Origin: Mediterranea massiliensis
GTDB taxonomy: Bacteria > Bacteroidota > Bacteroidia > Bacteroidales > Bacteroidaceae
Direction: 5' to 3'
Length of the DNA: 64,000 nt
Assembly: GCA_015060685.1 (NCBI GenBank)
Contig: SUXZ01000008.1
Location: 48,864-112,863, forward strand
Position numbers and translations under genes: made by a program. Of this stretch, positions 47,338-55,097 are shown piece after piece. The notes below the pieces were generated by a model that ran no database searches, was not told where the DNA came from, and saw nothing but the letters and a program-made list of their open reading frames with translations. Positions within the stretch are counted from its first letter, which is position 1. The number at the start of each line of letters is the position of its first letter.

Positions 47338-48918
47338 ATGAAACTGATTGAAAAAATAATGTTGTTTGTATTGGTAGCAATATCCATATTCTGCCATTCC
47401 GAAAAGATGGTTGATGCCTATATTGTACCAAAATGGTGCTATACACTATCAGCATTGCTATTGATATTAATATACTTATCAATTAAACACCTGATAGTGA
47501 AGCAATACAATCACATTATCAATCTTTTGGATATATCGCGTATTGTTCTATTACTATGTTTAACCTTATCAATCTGGGGTATTTTGCAATATATAGAATG
47601 GTTGCCCTCATTTTCGGCATTTAAAGTCGTGGGCAATTACGATAATCCTGCCGGATTTGCAGCTACATTGTCTATCAGTTTTCCATTAGTGTGGTATCTA
47701 TTGAAGAATACCACCAAACAAGCAGAACGTATTATTGCCTATATTGTAATAGTAGCGATGACAGTAGCCGTTTTGTTGTCTGCTTCACGCGCAGGGATAG
47801 TAACGATTGCTATTTGGTTTGGGATGTTGGCATATGATAAAATAGAATTGCCAAACTACGTAAAAAAAACAGCTTCTGTTCTATTGGCCATTGCATTGTT
47901 TGTAGTAGTTTATGCATTAAAGAAAGATTCCGCCGATGGCAGATTGTTGATTTGGCGATGTGCACTGGAAATGATTTCTGATTCTCCATATGTAGGCTAT
48001 GGTTGGGGAGGTTTTAAAGCAAATTACATGGATTATCAAGCTTGTTATTTCGAGCAAAACCCGAATAGTCCGTATGCCATGTTGGCAGACAATGTACAAT
48101 CTCCTTTCAATGAATACTTAAATGTCTTGATTAATTGGGGGGTAATAGGTTTTCTGATTATCGCAAGCGGCTTTGTGTATTTATTCTATATTCATCACAA
48201 GCATCCTACAAGTAAATCAAAAGTCGCTATTACATCAATCATTACCATTGCAGTATTTTCATTGTTTTCTTATCCGTTTACATATCCTTATCCGTGGTTG
48301 ATATTGATTATTTCCATTGCAGTTATCATTAACGAATGTGTCAAGATAAATGTGTCGCATGGCAAATTAGCAACACTATTCTGCTTAACCATACTATTTG
48401 CATCATCTATATTACTTCATGAGGTAGTGACTCGGATAGAAGCTGAGTATAAATGGAAGTCCATTCTTTATCGTAATGACGATTATGCACTGAAAGCGTA
48501 TAAAGAATTAAATCAAGAACTCGGTTCCGATCCCTATTTCCTTTATAGTTATGCTGTAAACCTATATCAACAGGGTTGTATTGATGCAAGCCTTGAGGTG
48601 GCTAATGCGTGTGATAAATATTGGGCTGATTACGACTTACAACTGCTATTGGGGACTATCTATCATGACAAGTTGATGTATGATGATGCCATACATCATT
48701 ATAAGAGAGCCGCTTTGATGTGCCCGAATCGTTTCATTCCCTTGGAAAAACTGATGGATGTGTATATGACATGTGGAAAAAGAAGCGATTGCTATCAAAT
48801 AGCTCTGACCATATTGGAAAAGCCTGTAAAAGTGCCTTCCATCAATATTCAGATAATTAAGAGAAAAGCAAAAGGGATAATAAACCAAATGTTGAACGAA
48901 AAAGATACGATTATGTAA
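47338..48918 (+). CDS. O-antigen-ligase-like (Wzy/WaaL) membrane protein with TPR tail
   Basis: A 526-residue protein. About ten membrane helices fill residues 1-365. The large periplasmic loop carries the Wzy_C/O-antigen-ligase signature (RLLIWRCALEMISDSPYVGYGWGGF, about 200-224) and a preceding SASRAG motif. The last 150 residues are soluble and TPR-like (YLYSYAVNLYQQG, AIHHYKRAALMCP). Such proteins transfer a lipid-linked glycan to LPS or protein, but no glycosyltransferase cluster is nearby. It starts 17 bp after the lipoprotein gene, probably in its operon. A/T-rich compared with the core genes. Confidence 0.85.
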   Translation: MKLIEKIMLFVLVAISIFCHSEKMVDAYIVPKWCYTLSALLLILIYLSIKHLIVKQYNHIINLLDISRIVLLLCLTLSIWGILQYIEWLPSFSAFKVVGNYDNPAGFAATLSISFPLVWYLLKNTTKQAERIIAYIVIVAMTVAVLLSASRAGIVTIAIWFGMLAYDKIELPNYVKKTASVLLAIALFVVVYALKKDSADGRLLIWRCALEMISDSPYVGYGWGGFKANYMDYQACYFEQNPNSPYAMLADNVQSPFNEYLNVLINWGVIGFLIIASGFVYLFYIHHKHPTSKSKVAITSIITIAVFSLFSYPFTYPYPWLILIISIAVIINECVKINVSHGKLATLFCLTILFASSILLHEVVTRIEAEYKWKSILYRNDDYALKAYKELNQELGSDPYFLYSYAVNLYQQGCIDASLEVANACDKYWADYDLQLLLGTIYHDKLMYDDAIHHYKRAALMCPNRFIPLEKLMDVYMTCGKRSDCYQIALTILEKPVKVPSINIQIIKRKAKGIINQMLNEKDTIM

Positions 48919-49029
48919 ACAGATTAAGTATAGGAAGGATTAAGGCTGTGGGTCCAAGATTGGCAAGGGGCTGATACCTATGAGAAATGATAGAACACAG
49001 TTTAAGTAAATATATAAATTATAAAAATC

Positions 49030-49731
49030 ATGAGAAATTTGTTATTTTTAATAATAATGATGTTTATTGTTTCATGTGAAAATTCTATAGTCAATTTTGG
49101 AAGAGAAGACACATTGCAAGAAATTATGGATGAAATCCAAACAAGAAATATGGATTATGAAGAATATGTTCATCCCCTTTTAGAAGGGCATTATGTTGAC
49201 TTTGTAAATAATCAATATGAAGTTACAATATCGAAAAATGAGGCTATTGAAATCGGTATTTCTGCGGACAGTTATGATGAGTTTTTAGAATTGGTATCTA
49301 AGACGAATAATTTGATACAAGAAACCATTGACGAATGTGTCGAAACATCTGATACTGTAATCGTAGTTTCTAATTTATATGACAATCCAAATAACTATGT
49401 AAATTTATCCATAGCAAAAACACGTGCAGAACCGACTAATACTATGCCTTTTGGTACAATTCAAACTAATGGACAAGAGGAAGGTATGAATCCGATGACT
49501 CTTCCACGCAGTATGAAGTTTGTTGTATGTGATTGTTATGCCAGAGCAGCCCTTGCTGCTGGTCATGTCGTTACAACGAAAGTTTTTGGAGGGACTATGG
49601 TTGGTACAGGTATTGGGCAGCACATAGATATAAAAGTAGGTGTAAGTGCTTCCGGCACTGTTGGAGGAATATATTATAAAACCACTGATAGTAATGGAGG
49701 TGTATGCGCATGGCAAGGAAGTGAGAATTAA
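49030..49731 (+). CDS. Lipoprotein of unknown function
   Basis: A 233-residue lipoprotein (signal MRNLLFLIIMMFIVSC, lipobox IVSC). The N-terminal half is acidic and helical (LQEIMDEIQTRNMDYEEYVHP). The C-terminal 70 residues are Gly/Ala/Val-rich with cysteines (VCDCYARAALAAGHVVTTKV, then a final CAWQGSEN). I do not recognise a family. Base composition is A/T-rich like its neighbours, suggesting a recently acquired block. Confidence 0.65.
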   Translation: MRNLLFLIIMMFIVSCENSIVNFGREDTLQEIMDEIQTRNMDYEEYVHPLLEGHYVDFVNNQYEVTISKNEAIEIGISADSYDEFLELVSKTNNLIQETIDECVETSDTVIVVSNLYDNPNNYVNLSIAKTRAEPTNTMPFGTIQTNGQEEGMNPMTLPRSMKFVVCDCYARAALAAGHVVTTKVFGGTMVGTGIGQHIDIKVGVSASGTVGGIYYKTTDSNGGVCAWQGSEN

Positions 49732-49796
49732 TATTTGACCCTTTACTGTTTGAATATTAAATTTTACTTTACACATAATTTTAAATCTCAGAGTCT

Positions 49797-50210
49797 ATGA
49801 AATTAATAGTTGAGAAAATCAGCATGATACTTTTAGTTAGTATCTTGGTTACTCTTGTTAGTTGTTGGAATAATAATACCACTATAACTGATAAAAAGTA
49901 TAAAGAACTATTGAATGAATCAATTTTGCTCATTCCTGATTCATTGCTGAACGAAGAACAGGCTGCATTGAAAACTAAACTTGTGGATTTGATTTATAAG
50001 GAAGTTGAAGTGGTAGATAATAACCTTGTTTTGAAAATTTCGCGCGAAGATTTAGAAAACCAAGGAATACCTTCTTTCTATTATGATATTATCAAATATC
50101 AATTGAAAGAGACTTCCGATACAATGAATAAATGGGTTGATGAGGGTTCGCTTACTCCCGAACAAGCTGATTTAGATTCCTTGTATAGAGAATGGCGAAA
50201 GAAGTTTTAA
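49797..50210 (+). CDS. Small lipoprotein of unknown function
   Basis: A 137-residue lipoprotein (hydrophobic signal ending LVTLVSC at about residue 23). The mature part is helical and charged (DKKYKELLNESILLIPDSLLNEEQAAL). No motif recognised. It follows the previous lipoprotein by 65 bp in the same direction. Confidence 0.62.
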   Translation: MKLIVEKISMILLVSILVTLVSCWNNNTTITDKKYKELLNESILLIPDSLLNEEQAALKTKLVDLIYKEVEVVDNNLVLKISREDLENQGIPSFYYDIIKYQLKETSDTMNKWVDEGSLTPEQADLDSLYREWRKKF

Positions 50211-50316
50211 ATTACTCAATTACTTGATTGATGAAACATTATTATACATGTTTGTCGGGATACTGTTTATAAAAAAAATGTGTATCAGTTAAGTAGGATA
50301 TGGATTAGTATAAATA

Positions 50317-50380
50317 GGGAAATTCCTATTCAAAAGTAGGAATTTCCCTCATCTTGTTAAAACGCTTATTGCTATATTTG
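50317..50380 (+). promoter_or_regulatory. Hairpin and -7 box before the first LRR-like lipoprotein
   Basis: GGGAAATTCCTA (50317-50328) and TAGGAATTTCCC (50337-50348) form a perfect 12-bp stem. A -7 box TATATTTG follows at 50373-50380. The hairpin may end the previous transcript. The block is repeated at 51351-51412 before the second paralogue. Confidence 0.65.
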
Positions 50381-50433
50381 TAGCATAATACATGACACCC
50401 CACTATTATTAACAATTAAAAAAAATTACGATT

Positions 50434-51330
50434 ATGAAAAAAACGTTACTATTTTTAAGTATGTTTGCATGGCTATGGGTTGGAATGGCTTGTAGCGGCG
50501 ACGACGATTTGCCACCGATTGAAGAAAAGCAACCGATAAAAAGTTTCTTTATGAATGAAGGGGATAGCTTGGCTCTTGCTGTTTCTTTACGACCTTTTGG
50601 GATTAAAGACTTGGATAAATTTATTGATAGTGAGTGGGAATATGTTATAGACGATATTAAATATCATCAGTATTATTACCAAGGTGTAGTATTTAATACA
50701 CTTTGGGATACAAAAGAAAACATATACCGTTTGTGGCGCATTGCTGTGGAAGAACCTGAGTTGTTGCCCGATGGTTATTTTCTATCTCCTGCGTTGAAAG
50801 ATTTAAAACGTTTAAGTCATCTTGAAATACGTGGTGATGAACGGGCTACCGGCGTAATACCAAAAGAAATATTTGATTGTCCTTTGGTTAGATTGCACAT
50901 TTCAGGCAAGGGATTTACAGGTGCTATACCTAAAGAAATAGCAAAGGTTGCTAATACATTAGTAGCAATTGAAATAGTTAGTACCTCATTAAATTACTTA
51001 CCGGAAGAAATAGGTGAACTGCGGAAAGTAAATGTTCCGTATTTGTGCTATAATGAGTTTCGAGGAACCCCTCCAATGTCTTTACGTAACTTCAGTTCTT
51101 CGGCACAGTGTCAGGACAATTATTTTGATGAAATAGATTGGAATATGTTTTTAGAATTTGATGCAGATAAGTCTGTGGTTACCGGTATTTATTCTGTTCC
51201 ACTGCTTGATGGCAATTGCTTAACAGGAGAAATCCCACAAGAAGTACTCGATTCTGAATATTGGACCTACTTCGCTCAATGTTTAGGACGTCAAAGGGAT
51301 GGATATGGATTCAGTAACTGGTCTAAATAA
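50434..51330 (+). CDS. Leucine-rich-repeat-like lipoprotein, copy 1
   Basis: A 298-residue lipoprotein (signal MKKTLLFLSMFAWLWVGMAC, then an acidic SGDDDLP that favours surface export). The body has LRR-like strands (LSHLEIRGDERATG, GVIPKEIFDCPLVRLHISG, GFTGAIPKEIAK, NCLTGEIPQEVL) with the GxIPxEI pattern. The first 27 residues are identical to those of the next gene; the rest differs widely. A binding role at the cell surface is likely but the ligand is unknown. Confidence 0.75.
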   Translation: MKKTLLFLSMFAWLWVGMACSGDDDLPPIEEKQPIKSFFMNEGDSLALAVSLRPFGIKDLDKFIDSEWEYVIDDIKYHQYYYQGVVFNTLWDTKENIYRLWRIAVEEPELLPDGYFLSPALKDLKRLSHLEIRGDERATGVIPKEIFDCPLVRLHISGKGFTGAIPKEIAKVANTLVAIEIVSTSLNYLPEEIGELRKVNVPYLCYNEFRGTPPMSLRNFSSSAQCQDNYFDEIDWNMFLEFDADKSVVTGIYSVPLLDGNCLTGEIPQEVLDSEYWTYFAQCLGRQRDGYGFSNWSK

Positions 51331-51350
51331 ATAAAAATATTTAAGTAATA

Positions 51351-51412
51351 GGGAAATTCCTATTCAAAAGTAGGAATTTTCCTCATCTTGTAAAAAACTT
51401 ATTGCTATATTT
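51351..51412 (+). promoter_or_regulatory. Second copy of the hairpin/promoter block, with altered -7
   Basis: GGGAAATTCCTA (51351-51362) pairs with TAGGAATTTTCC (51371-51382). The position matching the first copy's TATATTTG reads TATATTTTC, a weaker -7. Sequence identity with the first copy continues into the coding region. Confidence 0.6.
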
Positions 51413-51465
51413 TCAGCATAATACACTACACCCCACCATTATTAACAATTAAAAAAATTACGATT

Positions 51466-52314
51466 ATGAAAAAAACGTTACTATTTTTAAGTATGTTTGC
51501 ATGGCTATGGGTTGGAATGGCTTGTAGCGGCGACGACGACTTGCCGGAAGTGCCTAAAGGACCGGCACGCCCAACAATGAATGTACAAGACAGTTTGGTT
51601 ATGGTGGCCTATTATCATAGTATGAAGTGTGCAGAATGGAAAGAACCCTATCATTGGGATATTACCGACTATACCACTTGGGGCGATGTAACAGCTGCAT
51701 TGGATACAGAAAAGAATGAATATCGCATAGTGAAAATCCGAGTAGGCGATCCGAAATACTTGCCGGCAGGCTATTCATTGCCGACCGAATTGGGTAATCT
51801 GCCTTACTTGACCTGGTTAGAGATATCGGGTGATGAACGCGCCAAGGGTGGTATTCCCAAAGAAATCTTTAATTGTCCGTTGGAGCTATTGTATATTTCA
51901 GGTAAGGGATTTGGTGGAGAAATCCCTAAAGAGATTGGTAATGTAGCCGCAACAATGAAATGGCTATATATAACCGGCACTTCGTGTAATACAATTCCAG
52001 AAGAAATCGCATTATTGCAGAATTTAGGGAGTCGAGCACATTTAGGTGGTAATGAATTTTCTGGAACTCCCCCTCTGTTCTTAAGGGATTTGCCGCATGG
52101 TGTTAATCTTTGGTATAATTATTATACTGAAATGGATTGGCGATTCTTTACCGAGGAGAAAGGTATTGTTCCTGAATTGGATTATAATTGGCTATCTGGA
52201 GAGATTCCGGAAGAGGTGTTTGCTACTGAAAATTGGAAAATTTATGGAATGAGAATACGAAATCAACGTGATGGGTATTGGTTTAGTAATTGGCCTGATG
52301 ATTTTTGGGATTAG
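51466..52314 (+). CDS. Leucine-rich-repeat-like lipoprotein, copy 2
   Basis: A 282-residue paralogue of the preceding gene. The signal and the SGDDDLP motif are identical; the mature part shares the plan (PYLTWLEISGDERAKG, GGIPKEIFNCPLELLYISG, GFGGEIPKEIGN, NWLSGEIPEEVF, RNQRDGYWFSNW) but with many changes. The near-identical 5' end over a diverged body suggests duplication with later exchange of the leader region. Confidence 0.75.
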   Translation: MKKTLLFLSMFAWLWVGMACSGDDDLPEVPKGPARPTMNVQDSLVMVAYYHSMKCAEWKEPYHWDITDYTTWGDVTAALDTEKNEYRIVKIRVGDPKYLPAGYSLPTELGNLPYLTWLEISGDERAKGGIPKEIFNCPLELLYISGKGFGGEIPKEIGNVAATMKWLYITGTSCNTIPEEIALLQNLGSRAHLGGNEFSGTPPLFLRDLPHGVNLWYNYYTEMDWRFFTEEKGIVPELDYNWLSGEIPEEVFATENWKIYGMRIRNQRDGYWFSNWPDDFWD

Positions 52315-52341
52315 TATAAGTAGGGAAATTCCCTAAAGAAT

Positions 52342-52374
52342 AATGGGGTGCATAATATCGCTATGCACCCCATT
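52342..52374 (+). terminator. Terminator after the second LRR-like lipoprotein
   Basis: Perfect 13-bp arms AATGGGGTGCATA and TATGCACCCCATT with a 7-nt loop, followed by a T-rich run. The partial hairpin TAGGGAAATTCCCTA lies just before it (52321-52335). Confidence 0.88.
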
Positions 52375-52396
52375 GCTTTTTGTTTTTATGTTCTCT

Positions 52397-52468
52397 TTAT
52401 TCTTCATCCCGATGCACTTTCAGCAATCCGCCGGTGGCGGTGTCGAACAGTACTTGGGTGCCGGAGTT
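52397..52468 (-). pseudogene. Orphan 3' end of a DUF4831 gene
   Basis: The minus strand encodes the last 24 codons of the DUF4831 protein and its stop (TAA at 52397-52399). Positions 52404-52468 are identical over 65 bp to 53357-53421 inside the intact gene. The final residues read RDEE rather than RDDE. An in-frame TAA lies immediately upstream, so this is a remnant. With the intact copy it brackets the HEPN/MNT pair. Confidence 0.88.
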
Positions 52469-52563
52469 ATTTTACTGTATCGTGAAATGTTTTGATATCC
52501 CCAACATGGTTATATAGTCCAAGTAGGGATGTTGCATGTGCAGTGTTCGATAGTGGGGAAATG

Positions 52564-52962
52564 CTATTCATTAAGCAAATCTTCTACTTTTTGGATAAGT
52601 TCTTTGGCCGGATTAACCATGCTTAAGATTTCATCCTTCGATACAGAAAAGAGACAGTTATAATCGCCTTTTTTCCTTAACTGCTCAATTCTTGATAGGA
52701 ATGCGCCAAGGTTCGATTCTACCTTGCCGGTCTTCACGAAGTGAAGTCCAAATAGAGTTATCAGCCCATCGTGTGTATGACAAGAAATGCCATTTTGAAT
52801 AAATAGGGCCTGTATAGCATGGAAGCAGGCATAATAATACCTGTTCGAAGCAATATCCCAATATTGTTGTTTGCACATTTGGTCTGCTTGCTCCAAAAAC
52901 AGGCGTGCCTTGTTCATTTGTAGCTTTACAACGGTTTTTCGATCGTCTTCATTTAGGCTCAT
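52564..52962 (-). CDS. HEPN-domain protein (toxin of a HEPN/MNT pair)
   Basis: A 132-residue helical protein. The HEPN motif is RYYYACFHAIQALF near residues 42-55 (an R...H pair, RYYYACFH, that in active members forms the RNase site). These proteins act as toxins neutralised by a nucleotidyltransferase partner. The start overlaps the end of the MNT gene by 4 bp, so the order is MNT then HEPN, as is usual for such pairs. Confidence 0.88.
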   Translation of the reverse strand: MSLNEDDRKTVVKLQMNKARLFLEQADQMCKQQYWDIASNRYYYACFHAIQALFIQNGISCHTHDGLITLFGLHFVKTGKVESNLGAFLSRIEQLRKKGDYNCLFSVSKDEILSMVNPAKELIQKVEDLLNE

Positions 52963-53273
52963 AACAATGCTATTGCGTCTTGTTGAACATTGTGATAGAA
53001 AGGAGTTATTTTACTTTCTTCCCATTCCTTGCTCGAATACATGATAGGGTTGATTTGTTCTCCTAAGTCCCAACCAAGTACGGTCAATGGATAGGTGACA
53101 GTGTCATAATCGGTAGGCAGCAATTTATCTTTGTTCAGAACGATAAGAATGTCCCAATCCGACCCTTCGTGTGCATCGCCACGAGCTTGTGAGCCGAAAA
53201 GCCACGCTTTCCCATCGTTAGGAAGATGGTTGATGAGCGTTTGTTTTATGCTTTCTATAACCGATTGTTTCAT
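52959..53273 (-). CDS. MNT-domain nucleotidyltransferase (antitoxin of a HEPN/MNT pair)
   Basis: A 104-residue minimal nucleotidyltransferase. The active-site motif GSQARGDAHEGSDWDILIVL has the expected GSxARG and SDxD elements (about residues 27-46). In characterised pairs MNT adenylylates the HEPN toxin to silence it. The pair lies between two 65-bp direct repeats. Confidence 0.9.
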   Translation of the reverse strand: MKQSVIESIKQTLINHLPNDGKAWLFGSQARGDAHEGSDWDILIVLNKDKLLPTDYDTVTYPLTVLGWDLGEQINPIMYSSKEWEESKITPFYHNVQQDAIALL

Positions 53274-53349
53274 AATACATTCCTTTTATAGCACCACAAA
53301 TAAACAAGTTAATTTTGATTTTGCCAAATAATCCTTCTACTTTTATATA

Positions 53350-54429
53350 TTATTCATCATCCCGATGCACTTTCAGCAATCCGCCGGTGGCGGTGTCGAA
53401 CAGTACTTGGGTGCCGGAGTTCTTGTTGAAGAGGACGGGCGAGAGGTATTCGATGCTGCCGAATTGCGATACGGACTTCTCTTCTTTGTAGATGACTTCG
53501 TTGTTGCGGGTCAGTGTGATGAGGCCCCTGCCCGGTACGTTATAGACAATGCCGCTCAACTCCTTCTTCTTGCCGCCGGTAGCTTCGTCGGCTGCCGGTA
53601 CTTCGGGGCTTTTCAAGTCGGTGATGGTGATGTAGGTGGGCGCACCGGCCAAGTTGTCGTTATCTACCACACCGAATTTGGTGGAGAACCGGAAGGCAAT
53701 GGCATTCTTTACTTCGCGTGGAGTGATGCGGATGACGTGCGTCTTGCTCTCTTTCTTTGTGGTGCCGGTGAAGAGCGACATCAGGGCCTGCTCCTGTTGG
53801 CTCAGATTGTCCAGCATCAGCTTCAGTTGCTCACCGTCTTGCGGCAGGTTGTCCGATTCGCCCCTAACCAAGGCGTTCTTGCTTTCGCGTATTTCGTAAA
53901 TCTCTTTTGCAATCAGTTCGGCCATCTTGGCACTGGAGTTTGCCATGAGAATCTCTTCGGTAAGGTAGTTGCTTGCATCGGGGGCGGCGTCTTGGTTGCC
54001 GGCCGGCCGGCTGCTGCTTGCCTGCTTGTCTGCCTGCTTACCGCTGAAAGGCATGTTGATGGAGCGTATGATGCCGTCTTCGGTCAGTTCCATGAGTGGG
54101 GCAGAGCTCTTGTCCTTCATCTTGACAAAATAGACTTTCTCCTTGTTGGGCACACCCTCCAAGTCCATGGAAATGTTGTCGATGCTCCACTTGCTGCTTG
54201 CCTCTGAAGAGATGTTGCTCAGGCGCAAGAACTGTTCGGCATACTTGCACAACTCGCCGGGAACATAGGTGTGCTTGGTGGTTTCTACGGTAATCACAAC
54301 CTCGGTTTGAGGCAGCATGTAGGTAACGCCATAGTCCTTGCCACGCATAACGCCGGCGGTCACTTCGGTTTGTGCTTTCAGCGTGCAAACGGCCAACAGA
54401 CCTGCTATTATTACGGATAATCTTTTCAT
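53350..54429 (-). CDS. DUF4831 secreted protein
   Basis: A 359-residue protein with a signal peptide (MKRLSVIIAGLLAVCTLKAQ). It has VMRGKDYGVTYMLPQTEVVITVE near the N-terminus and a later YLTEEILMANSSAKMAELIAKEIYEIRESK segment, matching the Bacteroidota family DUF4831. A Ser/Gln/Ala-rich linker sits near 130-150. A minus-strand -7 box TAACTTTG is at 54459-54466. Its last codons are duplicated at 52397-52468. Function unknown. Confidence 0.85.
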   Translation of the reverse strand: MKRLSVIIAGLLAVCTLKAQTEVTAGVMRGKDYGVTYMLPQTEVVITVETTKHTYVPGELCKYAEQFLRLSNISSEASSKWSIDNISMDLEGVPNKEKVYFVKMKDKSSAPLMELTEDGIIRSINMPFSGKQADKQASSSRPAGNQDAAPDASNYLTEEILMANSSAKMAELIAKEIYEIRESKNALVRGESDNLPQDGEQLKLMLDNLSQQEQALMSLFTGTTKKESKTHVIRITPREVKNAIAFRFSTKFGVVDNDNLAGAPTYITITDLKSPEVPAADEATGGKKKELSGIVYNVPGRGLITLTRNNEVIYKEEKSVSQFGSIEYLSPVLFNKNSGTQVLFDTATGGLLKVHRDDE

Positions 54430-54522
54430 ATTTGTCGTATTATGGAGATTTCAGGTAGCAAAGTTAATTAACTTCTTTGGCTTACCAAAAAAAAATGCCA
54501 TCTTTGCACGACAATCTACACA

Positions 54523-55092
54523 ATGAGTATGAACGAAGAGATTAAAAAGGCTTGTCAGGTGCTGCGCGAGGGGGGAGTGATTCTCTATCCCACCGACACC
54601 ATTTGGGGCATTGGATGCGACGCCACGAACGAAGAGGCCGTCAGAAGGGTTTACGAGATTAAGCAACGTGCCGACAGCAAGGCGTTGTTGGTGCTGGTGG
54701 ATTCGCCCGTGAAGGTGGACTTCTACGTACAGGATGTGCCCGACATTGCCTGGGACTTGATTGAACTGACCGACAAGCCGCTCACCATTATCTACTCCGG
54801 TGCCCGCAACTTGGCCGCCAATCTCTTGGCCGAGGATGGAAGTGTGGGTATCAGGGTTACTTCGGAAAGCTTCTCGCAACGCTTGTGCCAGCAGTTCCGC
54901 AAGGCCATTGTCTCTACATCGGCCAACATCAGCGGCATGCCTTCGCCCAAGTGCTTCTGCGAAATCAGCGAAGAGATAAAGGCCGCCGTCGATTACATTG
55001 TGAATTATCGTCAAGAAGAGACACAGGCTCCTGCACCAAGCAGCATCATCAAGCTGGGCAAGGGTGCCGAAATAGAAATAATCCGTAAGTAA
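54523..55092 (+). CDS. Threonylcarbamoyl-AMP synthase (Sua5/YrdC/TsaC family)
   Basis: A 189-residue enzyme that makes threonylcarbamoyl-AMP for the t6A modification of tRNA. Signatures are LYPTDTIWGIGCDATN (about residues 21-36), the KxRxxxKpl-type KQRADSKALLVL (about 48-59) and STSANISGMPSP (about 130-141). A second ATG lies two codons in. It is divergent from DUF4831 and 5 bp before the CLC gene. Confidence 0.94.
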   Translation: MSMNEEIKKACQVLREGGVILYPTDTIWGIGCDATNEEAVRRVYEIKQRADSKALLVLVDSPVKVDFYVQDVPDIAWDLIELTDKPLTIIYSGARNLAANLLAEDGSVGIRVTSESFSQRLCQQFRKAIVSTSANISGMPSPKCFCEISEEIKAAVDYIVNYRQEETQAPAPSSIIKLGKGAEIEIIRK

Positions 55093-55097
55093 CAGGT

